A DNA stretch of 64,000 bases, taken from NCBI RefSeq assembly GCF_014287895.1, contig NZ_JACOPP010000006.1:72808-136807 (forward strand), in the 5' to 3' direction. Numbering within the stretch: position 1 is the stretch's first letter; each line of letters starts with the position of its first letter. This document shows positions 41,804 to 49,576 of the stretch, piece after piece. Made by a program: the position numbers and the translations under genes. This stretch comes from Lawsonibacter hominis. GTDB taxonomy: Bacteria > Bacillota > Clostridia > Oscillospirales > Oscillospiraceae. The notes beneath the pieces were generated by a model. The model was not told the DNA's origin. It saw nothing but the letters and a program-made list of their open reading frames with translations, and made no database searches.

Positions 41804-43492
41804 CTACTCTCCGTGCCGTACGGCGCGGTTGATGGCGGAGAGGATGCCTTTGAGGGGGGCCAGGTTGATGTTGTGGGAAATCCCAACGCCGAACCAGTCT
41901 TTTCCGGCCTGGTCCTTGAGGTGGATATAGGAGACCGCCTGGGAGTCGGAGCCCTGCTTGATGGCGTGCTCCTTGTAGTCCACAAAGGTGAAGCGGTCCA
42001 TCTTCTGACCGTGGATGGCGTTGAAAAAAGCATCGATGGGACCGTTGCCGGAGCCGTTGACCTGGAAGACGGTTTCCTTATGCCGCAGCGTGCCGGCGAA
42101 GGTCACGTGGGAGTGTCCGTCCTCATCGGTAAATTCCGCAAAGGAATGCCGTACCAGCTGATAGGGGGAATCGGCGTCGATGTACTCCTCCCGGAACAGC
42201 TCGTAGACCCGCTGGGCCGGGAGCTCCTTGCCTACGCGGTCGGTCTCCAGCTGCACAATGTGGCCGAACTCCGGATGCATGTTCTTGGGCAGATCAAAGC
42301 CGAAATTGTGCTGCATGACAAAGGCGGCGCCGCCCTTGCCGGACTGGCTGTTGATGCGGATAATGGGCTCGTACTGCCGTCCCACGTCCGCCGGATCGAT
42401 GGGCAGGTAAGGTACTTCCCAATACTCGCTGCCGCTCTCCTGCATATAGCGGCTGCCCTTGTTGATGGCGTCCTGATGCGAACCGGAGAAGGCGGTGAAC
42501 ACCAGCTCGCCCACATAGGGCTGCCGTTCGCCGATCTTCATTTTGGTGACCCGCTCGTACACGTCCCGGATTCGGTTGATGTCGGAGAAGTCCAGCTTTG
42601 GATCCACGCCCTGGGTATACAGATTCAGCGCCAGGGTGACCATGTCCACGTTGCCGGTGCGCTCGCCGTTGCCGAAGAGGGTGGCCTCCACCCGTTCGGC
42701 GCCCGCCAGCTGGCCCAGTTCGGCGGTGGCGACGCCTTCGCCCCGGTCGTTGTGGGGATGCAGGGAGATGACGGCGCAGTCGCGGGAGGGCAGCGCTTCG
42801 ATAAAATACTCGATCTCATCGGCAAAGTAGTTGGGCATGCAGTTTTCCACCGTGGTGGGCAGGTTGAGGATGACCTTGCGCTCCGGCGTGGCGTGGAGCG
42901 CCTCGATGACGGCCTGGCAGATCTCCACGGCGGCGTCCATCTCAGTGCCCATGAAGGACTCGGGGGAATACTCATACCGCAGGTCCATCCCCGCGTCCAG
43001 GGCGGGCTGGGACAGCGTGCGGATCAGCCGGGCGGCGTCCACGGCGATCTGCTTTACCCCCGCCACGTCGGTGTGGAAGACCACCTTCCGCTGAAGGGTA
43101 GAGGTGGAATTGTAAAAATGGAAGATCACATGCTTGGCCCCGTCGATGGCCTCAAAGGTCTTGCGGATCAGATGCTCCCGAGCCTGGACCAATACCTGGA
43201 TGGTCACGTCGTCGGGGATATGCCCCCCCTCGATGAGGGTGCGGATGAACTCATATTCCGTCTCGGAGGCGGAGGGGAAGCCCACCTCGATCTCCTTGAC
43301 GCCGATGTCCACCAGCGTGTGGAACAGCTCCAGCTTCTCCTCCACGTTCATGGGATCGATCAAAGCCTGATTGCCGTCCCGCAGGTCCACGGAGCACCAG
43401 ATGGGGGGCACTTTCAGCTCCCGGTCGGGCCAGGCGCGCCGGGGCCGTTTGAGAGGGACGAAGGGGATGTACTTTTCTTGTGCCGGTTTCAT
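41804..43492 (-). CDS. leuA: 2-isopropylmalate synthase
   Basis: 562 aa. Joins 2-oxoisovalerate and acetyl-CoA, first step of leucine synthesis. The HMGL-like TIM barrel has CSVDLRDGNQAL, SASETEYEFIR and the metal motif LHPHNDRGEG; the C-terminal LeuA dimer/allosteric domain follows ~430. Type-2 (fungal/actinobacterial-like) length. AGGAGG 6 nt upstream selects ATG 43492. Transcribed behind a T-box leader, so expression rises when charged tRNA falls. No other leu gene is in the window. Confidence 0.94.
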   Translation of the reverse strand: MKPAQEKYIPFVPLKRPRRAWPDRELKVPPIWCSVDLRDGNQALIDPMNVEEKLELFHTLVDIGVKEIEVGFPSASETEYEFIRTLIEGGHIPDDVTIQVLVQAREHLIRKTFEAIDGAKHVIFHFYNSTSTLQRKVVFHTDVAGVKQIAVDAARLIRTLSQPALDAGMDLRYEYSPESFMGTEMDAAVEICQAVIEALHATPERKVILNLPTTVENCMPNYFADEIEYFIEALPSRDCAVISLHPHNDRGEGVATAELGQLAGAERVEATLFGNGERTGNVDMVTLALNLYTQGVDPKLDFSDINRIRDVYERVTKMKIGERQPYVGELVFTAFSGSHQDAINKGSRYMQESGSEYWEVPYLPIDPADVGRQYEPIIRINSQSGKGGAAFVMQHNFGFDLPKNMHPEFGHIVQLETDRVGKELPAQRVYELFREEYIDADSPYQLVRHSFAEFTDEDGHSHVTFAGTLRHKETVFQVNGSGNGPIDAFFNAIHGQKMDRFTFVDYKEHAIKQGSDSQAVSYIHLKDQAGKDWFGVGISHNINLAPLKGILSAINRAVRHGE

Positions 43493-43516
43493 GGGGATTC
43501 CTCCTGTCAAGCTCGG

Positions 43517-43795
43517 TCAGGGTGCAAAAAACGCCCCTGACCATCCGTAATGGTCAGGGGCGTAAACTTACGCGGTACCACCCTGCTTCCGCCCGCCGTT
43601 TCCGGCGGACGCTCGTTGGCCTCCAACAAGGCCGTGGCCGGTAACGGGGCCGGACGGCCCGCCCTACGCAAGTTCAGGCGGGCGGCTCAGGGACCAGTAT
43701 CCACATGGCTCCCCGCGCCGGTTCGCACCAACCACCGGTTCTCTGAGCGGGACGGGTCATGTCTTCTTCCCATCATTGCCTTTAAGGATGTGATT
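43517..43795 (-). promoter_or_regulatory. T-box leader of leuA
   Basis: On the minus strand: stem I with AGAGA and GGTTGGTGCGAACC apical elements, the conserved T-box AGGGTGGTACCGCG, then the terminator (CGCCCCTGACCAT..ATGGTCAGGGGCG, T run). Antitermination when uncharged tRNA binds. A CTG near 43695-43697 is a candidate Leu specifier, but it was not verified by folding. Confidence 0.9.
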
Positions 43796-43801
43796 GCGAC
43801 T

Positions 43802-43830
43802 ATTTTAGCCCAACCGTCCGGATTTGTCAA
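43802..43830 (-). promoter_or_regulatory. Sigma-A promoter of leuA
   Basis: Minus strand TTGACA (43825-43830), 17 bp, TAAAAT (43802-43807). Confidence 0.8.
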
Positions 43831-43878
43831 GGGTCAGCTTGTCCCCAAAGCCCCGGCGGGCCGCGGCCTTCTTAAAAA

Positions 43879-43906
43879 GCGGCGAGGCCGCGTCTGGCCT
43901 CGCCGC
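43879..43906 (-). terminator. Terminator of the GntR/ABC operon
   Basis: GCGGCGAGGCC pairs with GGCCTCGCCGC, followed on the minus strand by TTTTTAAG. Confidence 0.75.
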
Positions 43907-43918
43907 AGGAGGCGGATT

Positions 43919-45304
43919 TTACGCGCCTGCTTCCCAGGCCAGAACCCGGGGGCGGTAGTACCGGGGCTGGCACATGTTCACGCCGGAGACGGAATTGCCG
44001 TCCAGACTGTTTTCATAGGCGGCCAGGAACGTCAGGCCTTCGCGGGTATAGACCGCCAGATAGAAGCTGTTGCTCCAGGATCCCCGATCGCCCCAGCTGC
44101 CGGAGACAGCCAGCCGCACGCCGTCCCAGGCCATAGACACGTGGTTGACTGATCCGGACAGATAGCAATCCCGTTCCTTCTGGAGGCTCCAATCTGCAAC
44201 GAAGTTCCGCTGCCAGGCGCCCGCGCCGCTTTGCTCCACCACCGCCAGCCGCCGGGCGGACTCGCTCTGCGTGATGGGCACGAAGAAGCCGTCGCCCCGG
44301 TATACGGAGCAGAAGGGATTGTCCTCACCCCAGGGGAGCAGGTCCAGGGTCTGCCGCACGGTCACGGTCTCGGGGTCCAGTATCCGCAGACGGAGAACGC
44401 CCTCTTCCTGGGTCAGGAGGAAGAGCGCCTCCTCCTCCGCCCAGAAACGGACGGGCACGGCCTGCTCCGGCAGGGAGTAGGCGGTGGAGAGGGTATACTC
44501 CTGCGCCGCGAGGCCGGAGAGCCGGTAGATCCCCCGGCCGCCGGGGATCCGGCTCAGGTCCGGCTCGCTCCCGTCGCTGAAGCGGAGCGGGGATACAAAC
44601 AGGATGCTGTCGCCGGTCTGGACGCTGTCGCCGTACAGATCCAGCTGCCGCTCCAGGCTGTTGACGCTGACGCTGCAGAGCGAGCCGTCGGAAAGGGTCT
44701 CCACGGTGATCTCCAGCAGCCAGCCTTCCGGCACGGGGATGCGGAAATAGTCCTGGAGCAGCCGGGTCAGCGCCAGTTCCTTCTCCGGTATAAATCCGGG
44801 GATGCCGTAAAGATCGGCATAAAGGGGAACGTACTCGTAATACGCCGCCAGGTCGACGGTCTCGGTGTACTCGCCGCCGGGCTCGGCCCGGCTGGCCACG
44901 TCCTTGGCCAGCGCGAATATGCTTTGCAGCATGACGTTCTCCGCGACAGCGTCTTCCAACGAGCCGCTGGAGCTGATCCCGCCCTCAAAAAAGTAGAGGG
45001 AGAGACAGTCGCCGGCGAAATCGGAAGTGCGGTAACCGTCAAGCACTTTCTCCTGCGAAAGGGAAAAATCCGTCTCCAGTTCCTCCAGCCGCCCCACGGA
45101 AAAGCGGCTCTCCCACAACAGATGGTCGCGGCAGTGGGAGGATGCGGTCACCGACAGCCCCGCCGCCCGGGACGTGTCGCCCGCCAAAACGGTCTCGGTG
45201 AGGACCACCTTGTCGCAGTCCTGTGCCAGGGCCGCGCTGGCCCCGGTCAGCAGCAGCGCGGACAGAAGGGCCAGGATCACAAGAACGGGTACGGCTGCCT
45301 TCAT
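43919..45304 (-). CDS. Secreted/membrane-anchored protein of unknown function
   Basis: 461 aa. N-terminal signal or anchor (VLVILALLSALLLTGASAALA). The mature part resembles a beta-propeller-like display (RFWAEEEALFLLTQEEGVLRLRILD, FFVPITQSESARRLAVVEQ) without catalytic motifs I recognise. Last gene of a GntR-regulated operon with an ABC ATPase and two membrane proteins; its start overlaps the ATPase stop in ATGA. May report or assist the exporter at the cell surface. Confidence 0.7.
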   Translation of the reverse strand: MKAAVPVLVILALLSALLLTGASAALAQDCDKVVLTETVLAGDTSRAAGLSVTASSHCRDHLLWESRFSVGRLEELETDFSLSQEKVLDGYRTSDFAGDCLSLYFFEGGISSSGSLEDAVAENVMLQSIFALAKDVASRAEPGGEYTETVDLAAYYEYVPLYADLYGIPGFIPEKELALTRLLQDYFRIPVPEGWLLEITVETLSDGSLCSVSVNSLERQLDLYGDSVQTGDSILFVSPLRFSDGSEPDLSRIPGGRGIYRLSGLAAQEYTLSTAYSLPEQAVPVRFWAEEEALFLLTQEEGVLRLRILDPETVTVRQTLDLLPWGEDNPFCSVYRGDGFFVPITQSESARRLAVVEQSGAGAWQRNFVADWSLQKERDCYLSGSVNHVSMAWDGVRLAVSGSWGDRGSWSNSFYLAVYTREGLTFLAAYENSLDGNSVSGVNMCQPRYYRPRVLAWEAGA

Positions 45305-46044
45305 TTCGCTTCCTCCTCGCCGGTCAGGTCGGACAGGGCGCGGCTGACCCGGTCCTCCCGGTAGCGGTAGGTCTCCTTGACGAAATCCATCAGGTTCCGG
45401 CCCGATTCCTCCAGCGCCAGCGTGGTCACATCCCCCGCCAGTGCCCCCTGATGCAGCAGCACCGCCCGGCCGATGAAGTGCTGCACCTCCTCCAGCAGGT
45501 GGGTGGACAGCAGCACGGTCTCCTCCGGCTCCAGAATACCCAGCAGGACCTTATAAAAGTCCTCACGATTGAACACGTCGTTGCCCGCGAAGGGTTCGTC
45601 CATCAGGATATAGTCCGCCCCCTGGCACAGGGCCAGAATGACCTCGAACTGGTTTTTCTGTCCGGTGGAGAAGCCGCGCAGGGCCTTGCCCATGGGCAGG
45701 GCAAAAAACTCCATCAGGGCGGAGAAGCGCTTTTCCCGGAACGCGGGGAAATGGGAGCGGAAAAAGGCGCGGTGCTGGGCCGGGCTCAGGTTGGGGAAAA
45801 AGGAGTGCTCGCAGGTGGCGAAGGAGAGTTTTGCGCTGTTTCTGTGGGTGATGGGAGCTCCATCCAGGGTGATCTCTCCCGTGTAGCGCAGCAGGCCCAG
45901 GATGCACTTCATCAGGGTGGTCTTGCCCGCGCCGTTCTCCCCGAAGAGGCCCACGATCTCCCCGCGGGGCAGGGACAGGTCGATCCCCCCAAGGGCCTGC
46001 TTGCCCCCCGGATAGTATTTTTTGACTTGTTTGATCTGGATCAT
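45301..46044 (-). CDS. ABC transporter ATP-binding protein
   Basis: 247 aa. Walker A GENGAGKTTLMK, signature region ALRGFSTGQKNQFEVILAL (modified STGQK instead of LSGGQ), Walker B YILMDEPFAGND, and LLSTHLLEEVQH. The atypical signature is shared by YtrB/BceA-like exporters of the GntR-ABC operons. GGAGGTG precedes ATG 46044. Partners are the two membrane proteins upstream. Confidence 0.9.
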   Translation of the reverse strand: MIQIKQVKKYYPGGKQALGGIDLSLPRGEIVGLFGENGAGKTTLMKCILGLLRYTGEITLDGAPITHRNSAKLSFATCEHSFFPNLSPAQHRAFFRSHFPAFREKRFSALMEFFALPMGKALRGFSTGQKNQFEVILALCQGADYILMDEPFAGNDVFNREDFYKVLLGILEPEETVLLSTHLLEEVQHFIGRAVLLHQGALAGDVTTLALEESGRNLMDFVKETYRYREDRVSRALSDLTGEEEAK

Positions 46045-46544
46045 GATACACCTCCGGTCATAGCCCACAGATCGGCCGCCCGGCATGCCGCCGGCGTCTG
46101 GAACCAATAGCATAAAAGACACAGCAGCAGCGTCAGCCCTGCCGCCAGCAAACAGCCCAGCGCGCCCGCCAGCGGACCGGCCAGGCATCGCCGCCACAGT
46201 TCCCAGCGCTGGGGGAGCCTGCGCATCCGGTAGATGCTCCGGCTGCCCTGAAAGTGCCAGGCGTAGTGGAATACGGCCAAAGCGGGCATGCACAGGGCCA
46301 GTGCCCAGAAGCCGGTGAACACACCGGACAGAAACGTGGGGAAGGGGGCCATCACCGCGCCGGGTATGAGAACGCGCACACGACCCGCGCCAGACTCATA
46401 CAGCGCGGACAGAGCCCGCTGAAAGGGGGCGGCGAACCGGCACCAGCCGTACAGCAGCGCCGCGCCAAGCCCCGCGGCGGTCCAGGCGCACTCGGCGCCG
46501 CCGGGAAAGCCCAGGGGATACCAGCGCTCAAGCTTCATCCTCAT
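46041..46544 (-). CDS. ABC-associated membrane protein
   Basis: 167 aa with about four hydrophobic helices and a basic loop (GSRSIYRMRRLPQRWELWRRC). Probably one of the permease halves for the ATPase that follows (ATGA overlap). GGAGG precedes ATG 46544; ATG 46538 is an alternative. I do not recognise a named family. Confidence 0.65.
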   Translation of the reverse strand: MRMKLERWYPLGFPGGAECAWTAAGLGAALLYGWCRFAAPFQRALSALYESGAGRVRVLIPGAVMAPFPTFLSGVFTGFWALALCMPALAVFHYAWHFQGSRSIYRMRRLPQRWELWRRCLAGPLAGALGCLLAAGLTLLLCLLCYWFQTPAACRAADLWAMTGGVS

Positions 46545-47250
46545 AGCACCTCCAAACATTCCAAACGGCTCCGGCAGCGGTGAACAGAGCCACCGCACTC
46601 AGCGCAATATCGGTTTCGGCCATGGCAAACCCCTGGGAAAAGGAAACGACCGTCAGCACCGACAGGGGCAGTATGGCGAAGCCCCTGCGTCCGTGCCGCT
46701 GCTGGTAGGAAAAGCAGGCCGCCGTCAAGCCAAGGCAGAGCAGGAAGATCCCGTTGCGGATCGCGCGGCTGTACTCCTGAAGGGGGAGCAGGCTGTGGAG
46801 AAAGCCGTTGCGGAAGAAGGCCAGGAAAAGGCTCATGGCGTTGAAGGGCGTCTGCGCCGCATGCGCCATGGCAAAGCGGCACAGAAACAGCGCCCACGCC
46901 GCCTGAGCGCCCCAGAAGACCAGCAGGCACAGCGCATTGTGACCGCCCCAGCAGAGGGTCAGCGTCCGCTCGTCCACACGGAGCCTGCGCAGGGTATACC
47001 GGCTGCGGCTGGAAGCGCCGTCACACCCGTTGAGGGCGAGCACCCCGCAGGTGGCCAGAAGCCCGGCCCCCGCGGCGAGGGCCGCGTGACTCTCCGAAAC
47101 CAGATATTCCAGTCCATCCCAATAATCCAGCCGCCCCATTGCAAGGACGAGCAGGCCAAACTCCGCTAAAAAAGTCAGCGCCCAGATCAGCAGCAGCTTC
47201 CAGAGCGTGTTTTGGGCCGCCAGCATCCATATGGAACCATATCGCTTCAT
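46528..47250 (-). CDS. ABC-associated membrane protein
   Basis: 240 aa with about six hydrophobic helices. The loop RYTLRRLRVDERTLTLCWGGHNALCLLVFW resembles the RLP-type signature of ABC-2-like permeases in YtrA operons. Start overlaps the GntR stop (ATGA) and its end overlaps the next gene. Probable permease component with the previous entry and the ATPase. Confidence 0.7.
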   Translation of the reverse strand: MKRYGSIWMLAAQNTLWKLLLIWALTFLAEFGLLVLAMGRLDYWDGLEYLVSESHAALAAGAGLLATCGVLALNGCDGASSRSRYTLRRLRVDERTLTLCWGGHNALCLLVFWGAQAAWALFLCRFAMAHAAQTPFNAMSLFLAFFRNGFLHSLLPLQEYSRAIRNGIFLLCLGLTAACFSYQQRHGRRGFAILPLSVLTVVSFSQGFAMAETDIALSAVALFTAAGAVWNVWRCYEDEA

Positions 47251-47636
47251 TCGTCCGCCTCCTTTTCCTCCCAAAGCCGCCCGATCAGCGCCAGCGCCTC
47301 TTCCCGGCCCACGCCCATCTGCCGCAGGGAGCGGACCGTATGCAGGCCCTCCTGCTCCAGCAGCTGGGCGCGGATCCGGCCGGCGGCGCCCGCATCCAGG
47401 GATACCGCGCTCTTGGCTCCGGCGTGGGAGGTGATGACCCCCTCCTCCTCCAGCAGGCGGTAGGCCTTCTGCACCGTATTGGGGTTGACGCCCAGCCGGG
47501 CGGAGAGCACCCGGCGGGAAGGCAGCTCGTCTCCGTCCCGGACGATCCCGGCCACGATGCCGCGCTTCACGTGGCGGATGATCTGGAGATAGATGGGGAT
47601 GCCCTCCTCCAACGGAAAGCACTCGAAGGAGATCAT
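47247..47636 (-). CDS. GntR-family regulator (YtrA subfamily)
   Basis: 129 aa. N-terminal winged helix (IPIYLQIIRHVKRGIVAGIVRDGDELPSRRVLSARLGVNPNTVQKAYRLLEEEGVI) and a short helical C-terminus typical of YtrA. Represses its own ABC operon until an envelope or antibiotic stress signal. Start ATG 47636 is better than the GTG at 47648, which sits in the ribosome site. Promoter and twin operators lie just upstream. Confidence 0.93.
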   Translation of the reverse strand: MISFECFPLEEGIPIYLQIIRHVKRGIVAGIVRDGDELPSRRVLSARLGVNPNTVQKAYRLLEEEGVITSHAGAKSAVSLDAGAAGRIRAQLLEQEGLHTVRSLRQMGVGREEALALIGRLWEEKEADE

Positions 47637-47662
47637 GGCCGGTCTCACCTCCCAAATAAAGT

Positions 47663-47721
47663 GTATTACTCCCGTAATACGGTCTTGACTGTATTATAGG
47701 GATAATACGGTATACTGTCAA
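47663..47721 (-). promoter_or_regulatory. Promoter and twin GntR operators of the ABC operon
   Basis: Minus strand TTGACA (47716-47721), 17 bp, TATAAT (47693-47698). Palindromes GTATTACTCCCGTAATAC (47663-47680) and GTATTATAGGGATAATAC (47691-47708), 28 bp apart, cover the -10 and start site; they are near-certain YtrA-type operators. Confidence 0.85.
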
Positions 47722-47738
47722 TAGAAAAAATAAAAATC

Positions 47739-47933
47739 GGCCCCGGTCGAAGACCGGGGCCTCAGCTTGTCGAAAAAGGCCAAAGGCATTTTTCGACAGT
47801 GGGATACATGACGGACAGGACTCGATTCTTGCAGAAAAGTCGCCCTGTCCGTCATGAGAGGTGTCATTTCCGACGCGCATGTCGCCGGAAATGACGGAAC
47901 ATCCTTTCCTTCCGTCGCCTGCGGGCGACGGAA
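47739..47933. other. Five-hairpin intergenic array
   Basis: Consecutive perfect inverted repeats: 47739-47761, 47769-47797, 47808-47855, 47863-47895 and 47910-47933 (arms of 9-12 bp). Lies between the rhomboid gene and the GntR promoter. Could be nested terminators, a structured RNA or dispersed palindromes. No open frame of note. Confidence 0.6.
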
Positions 47934-47950
47934 CTCTGCGAGGCCCTTCC

Positions 47951-48517
47951 TCAGGGGGGGGCACTTCGGCGGGCGGCGGCAAAGCCGAAGGCGGTGCCGC
48001 AGGCGCCGCCCACCAGGTGCATGAAGTTGGCCACCTGGTCCGAAACAAAGAGGATGGCGTAGACCTCCTGCCCCAGATAGAGCGCCGCCGTCAGGACCAG
48101 GGTGAGGGGGATGGAGCCGGAGCGCATGCCCGCCAGAGAGGAGAGCATGATGAGCATGAACACGATGCCGCTGGCGCCCAGCAGAACCGTTCCGGGGAAG
48201 AACAGGCACTGGAGAACGCCGGAGATCAGCGCGGTGAGCCCAATGCCCAGCAGCAGGGCGCGGCTGCCGTATTTTTCCTCCATGGGTGGGCCCGCCACCA
48301 GCAGCAGGAGCATATTGCCCAGGAAATGATCCCAATCGGCGTGGCCCAGCACATGGCCCAGAAGCCGGACCAGAAACAGGGGAGAGAGGGGAGCGCGGTA
48401 GACCGAAAACAGGTGCAGCGTGGTCCAGCCCCGACTCAGCGCGCCCAGCAGCAGAGCGCCCAGACACAGCAGAAAAAAGGTCAGGATCACAGGGGCGTTG
48501 TAGTGCAGCCGTTTCAC
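47951..48517 (-). CDS. Rhomboid-family intramembrane serine protease
   Basis: 188 aa, six predicted helices. The catalytic Ser is in LLGASGIVFML and the His in ANFMHLVGGACG; HADWDHFLGNMLLLL matches the conserved rhomboid loop. Substrate unknown. Precedes nothing on its strand within the same transcript apart from the hairpin array. Confidence 0.9.
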   Translation of the reverse strand: MKRLHYNAPVILTFFLLCLGALLLGALSRGWTTLHLFSVYRAPLSPLFLVRLLGHVLGHADWDHFLGNMLLLLVAGPPMEEKYGSRALLLGIGLTALISGVLQCLFFPGTVLLGASGIVFMLIMLSSLAGMRSGSIPLTLVLTAALYLGQEVYAILFVSDQVANFMHLVGGACGTAFGFAAARRSAPP

Positions 48518-48538
48518 GGCGGAGCCTCCCTTCTCCCG

Positions 48539-49576
48539 TTAGGGGTTGCAGCCGCCGCAGGGGCGGTAGCCGGCGGATACAGCGGCTTCCCGGCTGTCGA
48601 AGGTCACACGGTTTTGTTCCGCGGGCAGATTGGCACAGGTCTCGCGGTGGAAGACCTGGGAATTCCGGTTGCCGATGTACGCGCTCCCGGAGGTATCGCC
48701 CCGGCCCGTCTCCGGCGAACCGGAGCGCTCTGTGAGAAAGGAAACGTCCGTTCCGTCGCTGACGGCCACCACGGTGCCCAGCCGGTCGGTGCGGTAGACG
48801 GTGCATCCCGCGTCATAGAGACGGCTCAGCGTCTCTTCATGGGGGTGTCCATAGGAGTTGTCCTCGCCCACCGAGATCACTGCGTACTCCGGCATTGCCG
48901 CGCGCAGGAAGGGGTAGCTGGTGGAGGTGCTGCTTCCATGGTGGCCCACCTTGAGCACCGTACAGGACACATCGCAGCCGTCGGAGAGCAGGTCGGCCTC
49001 CGCGTCCCGCTCCATGTCGCCGGTGAAGAGAAACGAGGTCTCTCCAAAGTCCACCCGCAGCACGATGGAGGTGTTGTTGGTATCGTCATAATCCCGCCGG
49101 GGCCCCAGAACCGTCACCACAGCGCCGCCCAGGGAAAAGGTCTCGTCGGGGGAGGGTGCGGCGGGCGTGAGGCCTTGGGCTTCGGTGTACCGGACAAAAT
49201 CCCGGAAGGCCTTGGAATCGTATTCGCGGACGGGGGAAAACACCTGCGCCGCGGCGCAGGTGTTCAGAGGGCCGGACAGGCCGCCCACATGATCCTCGTG
49301 GGCGTGGGTACACACCACATAATCCAGCGTGTCCACGCCCTGGTCCTCCAGATAGGAGACCACCCGGCTGCTGTCCTGCGCATTGCCGCCGTCGATGAGC
49401 ATTGCCTGCCCCCCGCACAGCAGCAGCGCGGAATCGGCCTGCCCCACGTCAATGAAGTGGACCGCCAGTTCCCCGTCCGGGACAGACGTGGGGGTGGCCG
49501 CGCCGGGCGCATAGGCGCAGGCGGACAGGAACAGAGGCAGCAGCGCGAGCAGGAGAGCGGACAGACGCCGCTTCAT
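48539..49576 (-). CDS. MBL-fold lipoprotein with Ada-like zinc tail
   Basis: 345 aa. Lipobox LSAC at ~20, then a ComEC/Rec2-type metallo-beta-lactamase domain (HFIDVGQADSALLL, THAHEDHVGGLSG, FTGDMERDAE, LKVGHHGSSTS). The last ~45 residues (YIGNRNSQVFHRETC..RPCGGCNP) resemble the cysteine-rich Ada metal-binding motif. Surface hydrolase of unknown substrate, possibly a nuclease. Start overlaps the gltX stop. Confidence 0.88.
   Translation of the reverse strand: MKRRLSALLLALLPLFLSACAYAPGAATPTSVPDGELAVHFIDVGQADSALLLCGGQAMLIDGGNAQDSSRVVSYLEDQGVDTLDYVVCTHAHEDHVGGLSGPLNTCAAAQVFSPVREYDSKAFRDFVRYTEAQGLTPAAPSPDETFSLGGAVVTVLGPRRDYDDTNNTSIVLRVDFGETSFLFTGDMERDAEADLLSDGCDVSCTVLKVGHHGSSTSTSYPFLRAAMPEYAVISVGEDNSYGHPHEETLSRLYDAGCTVYRTDRLGTVVAVSDGTDVSFLTERSGSPETGRGDTSGSAYIGNRNSQVFHRETCANLPAEQNRVTFDSREAAVSAGYRPCGGCNP

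Noticed and set aside
47251..48048. Upstream extension of the ABC membrane protein frame through the GntR gene
   Set aside because: The extension overlaps the GntR gene and operators; the ATG at 47250 is coupled to the GntR stop.
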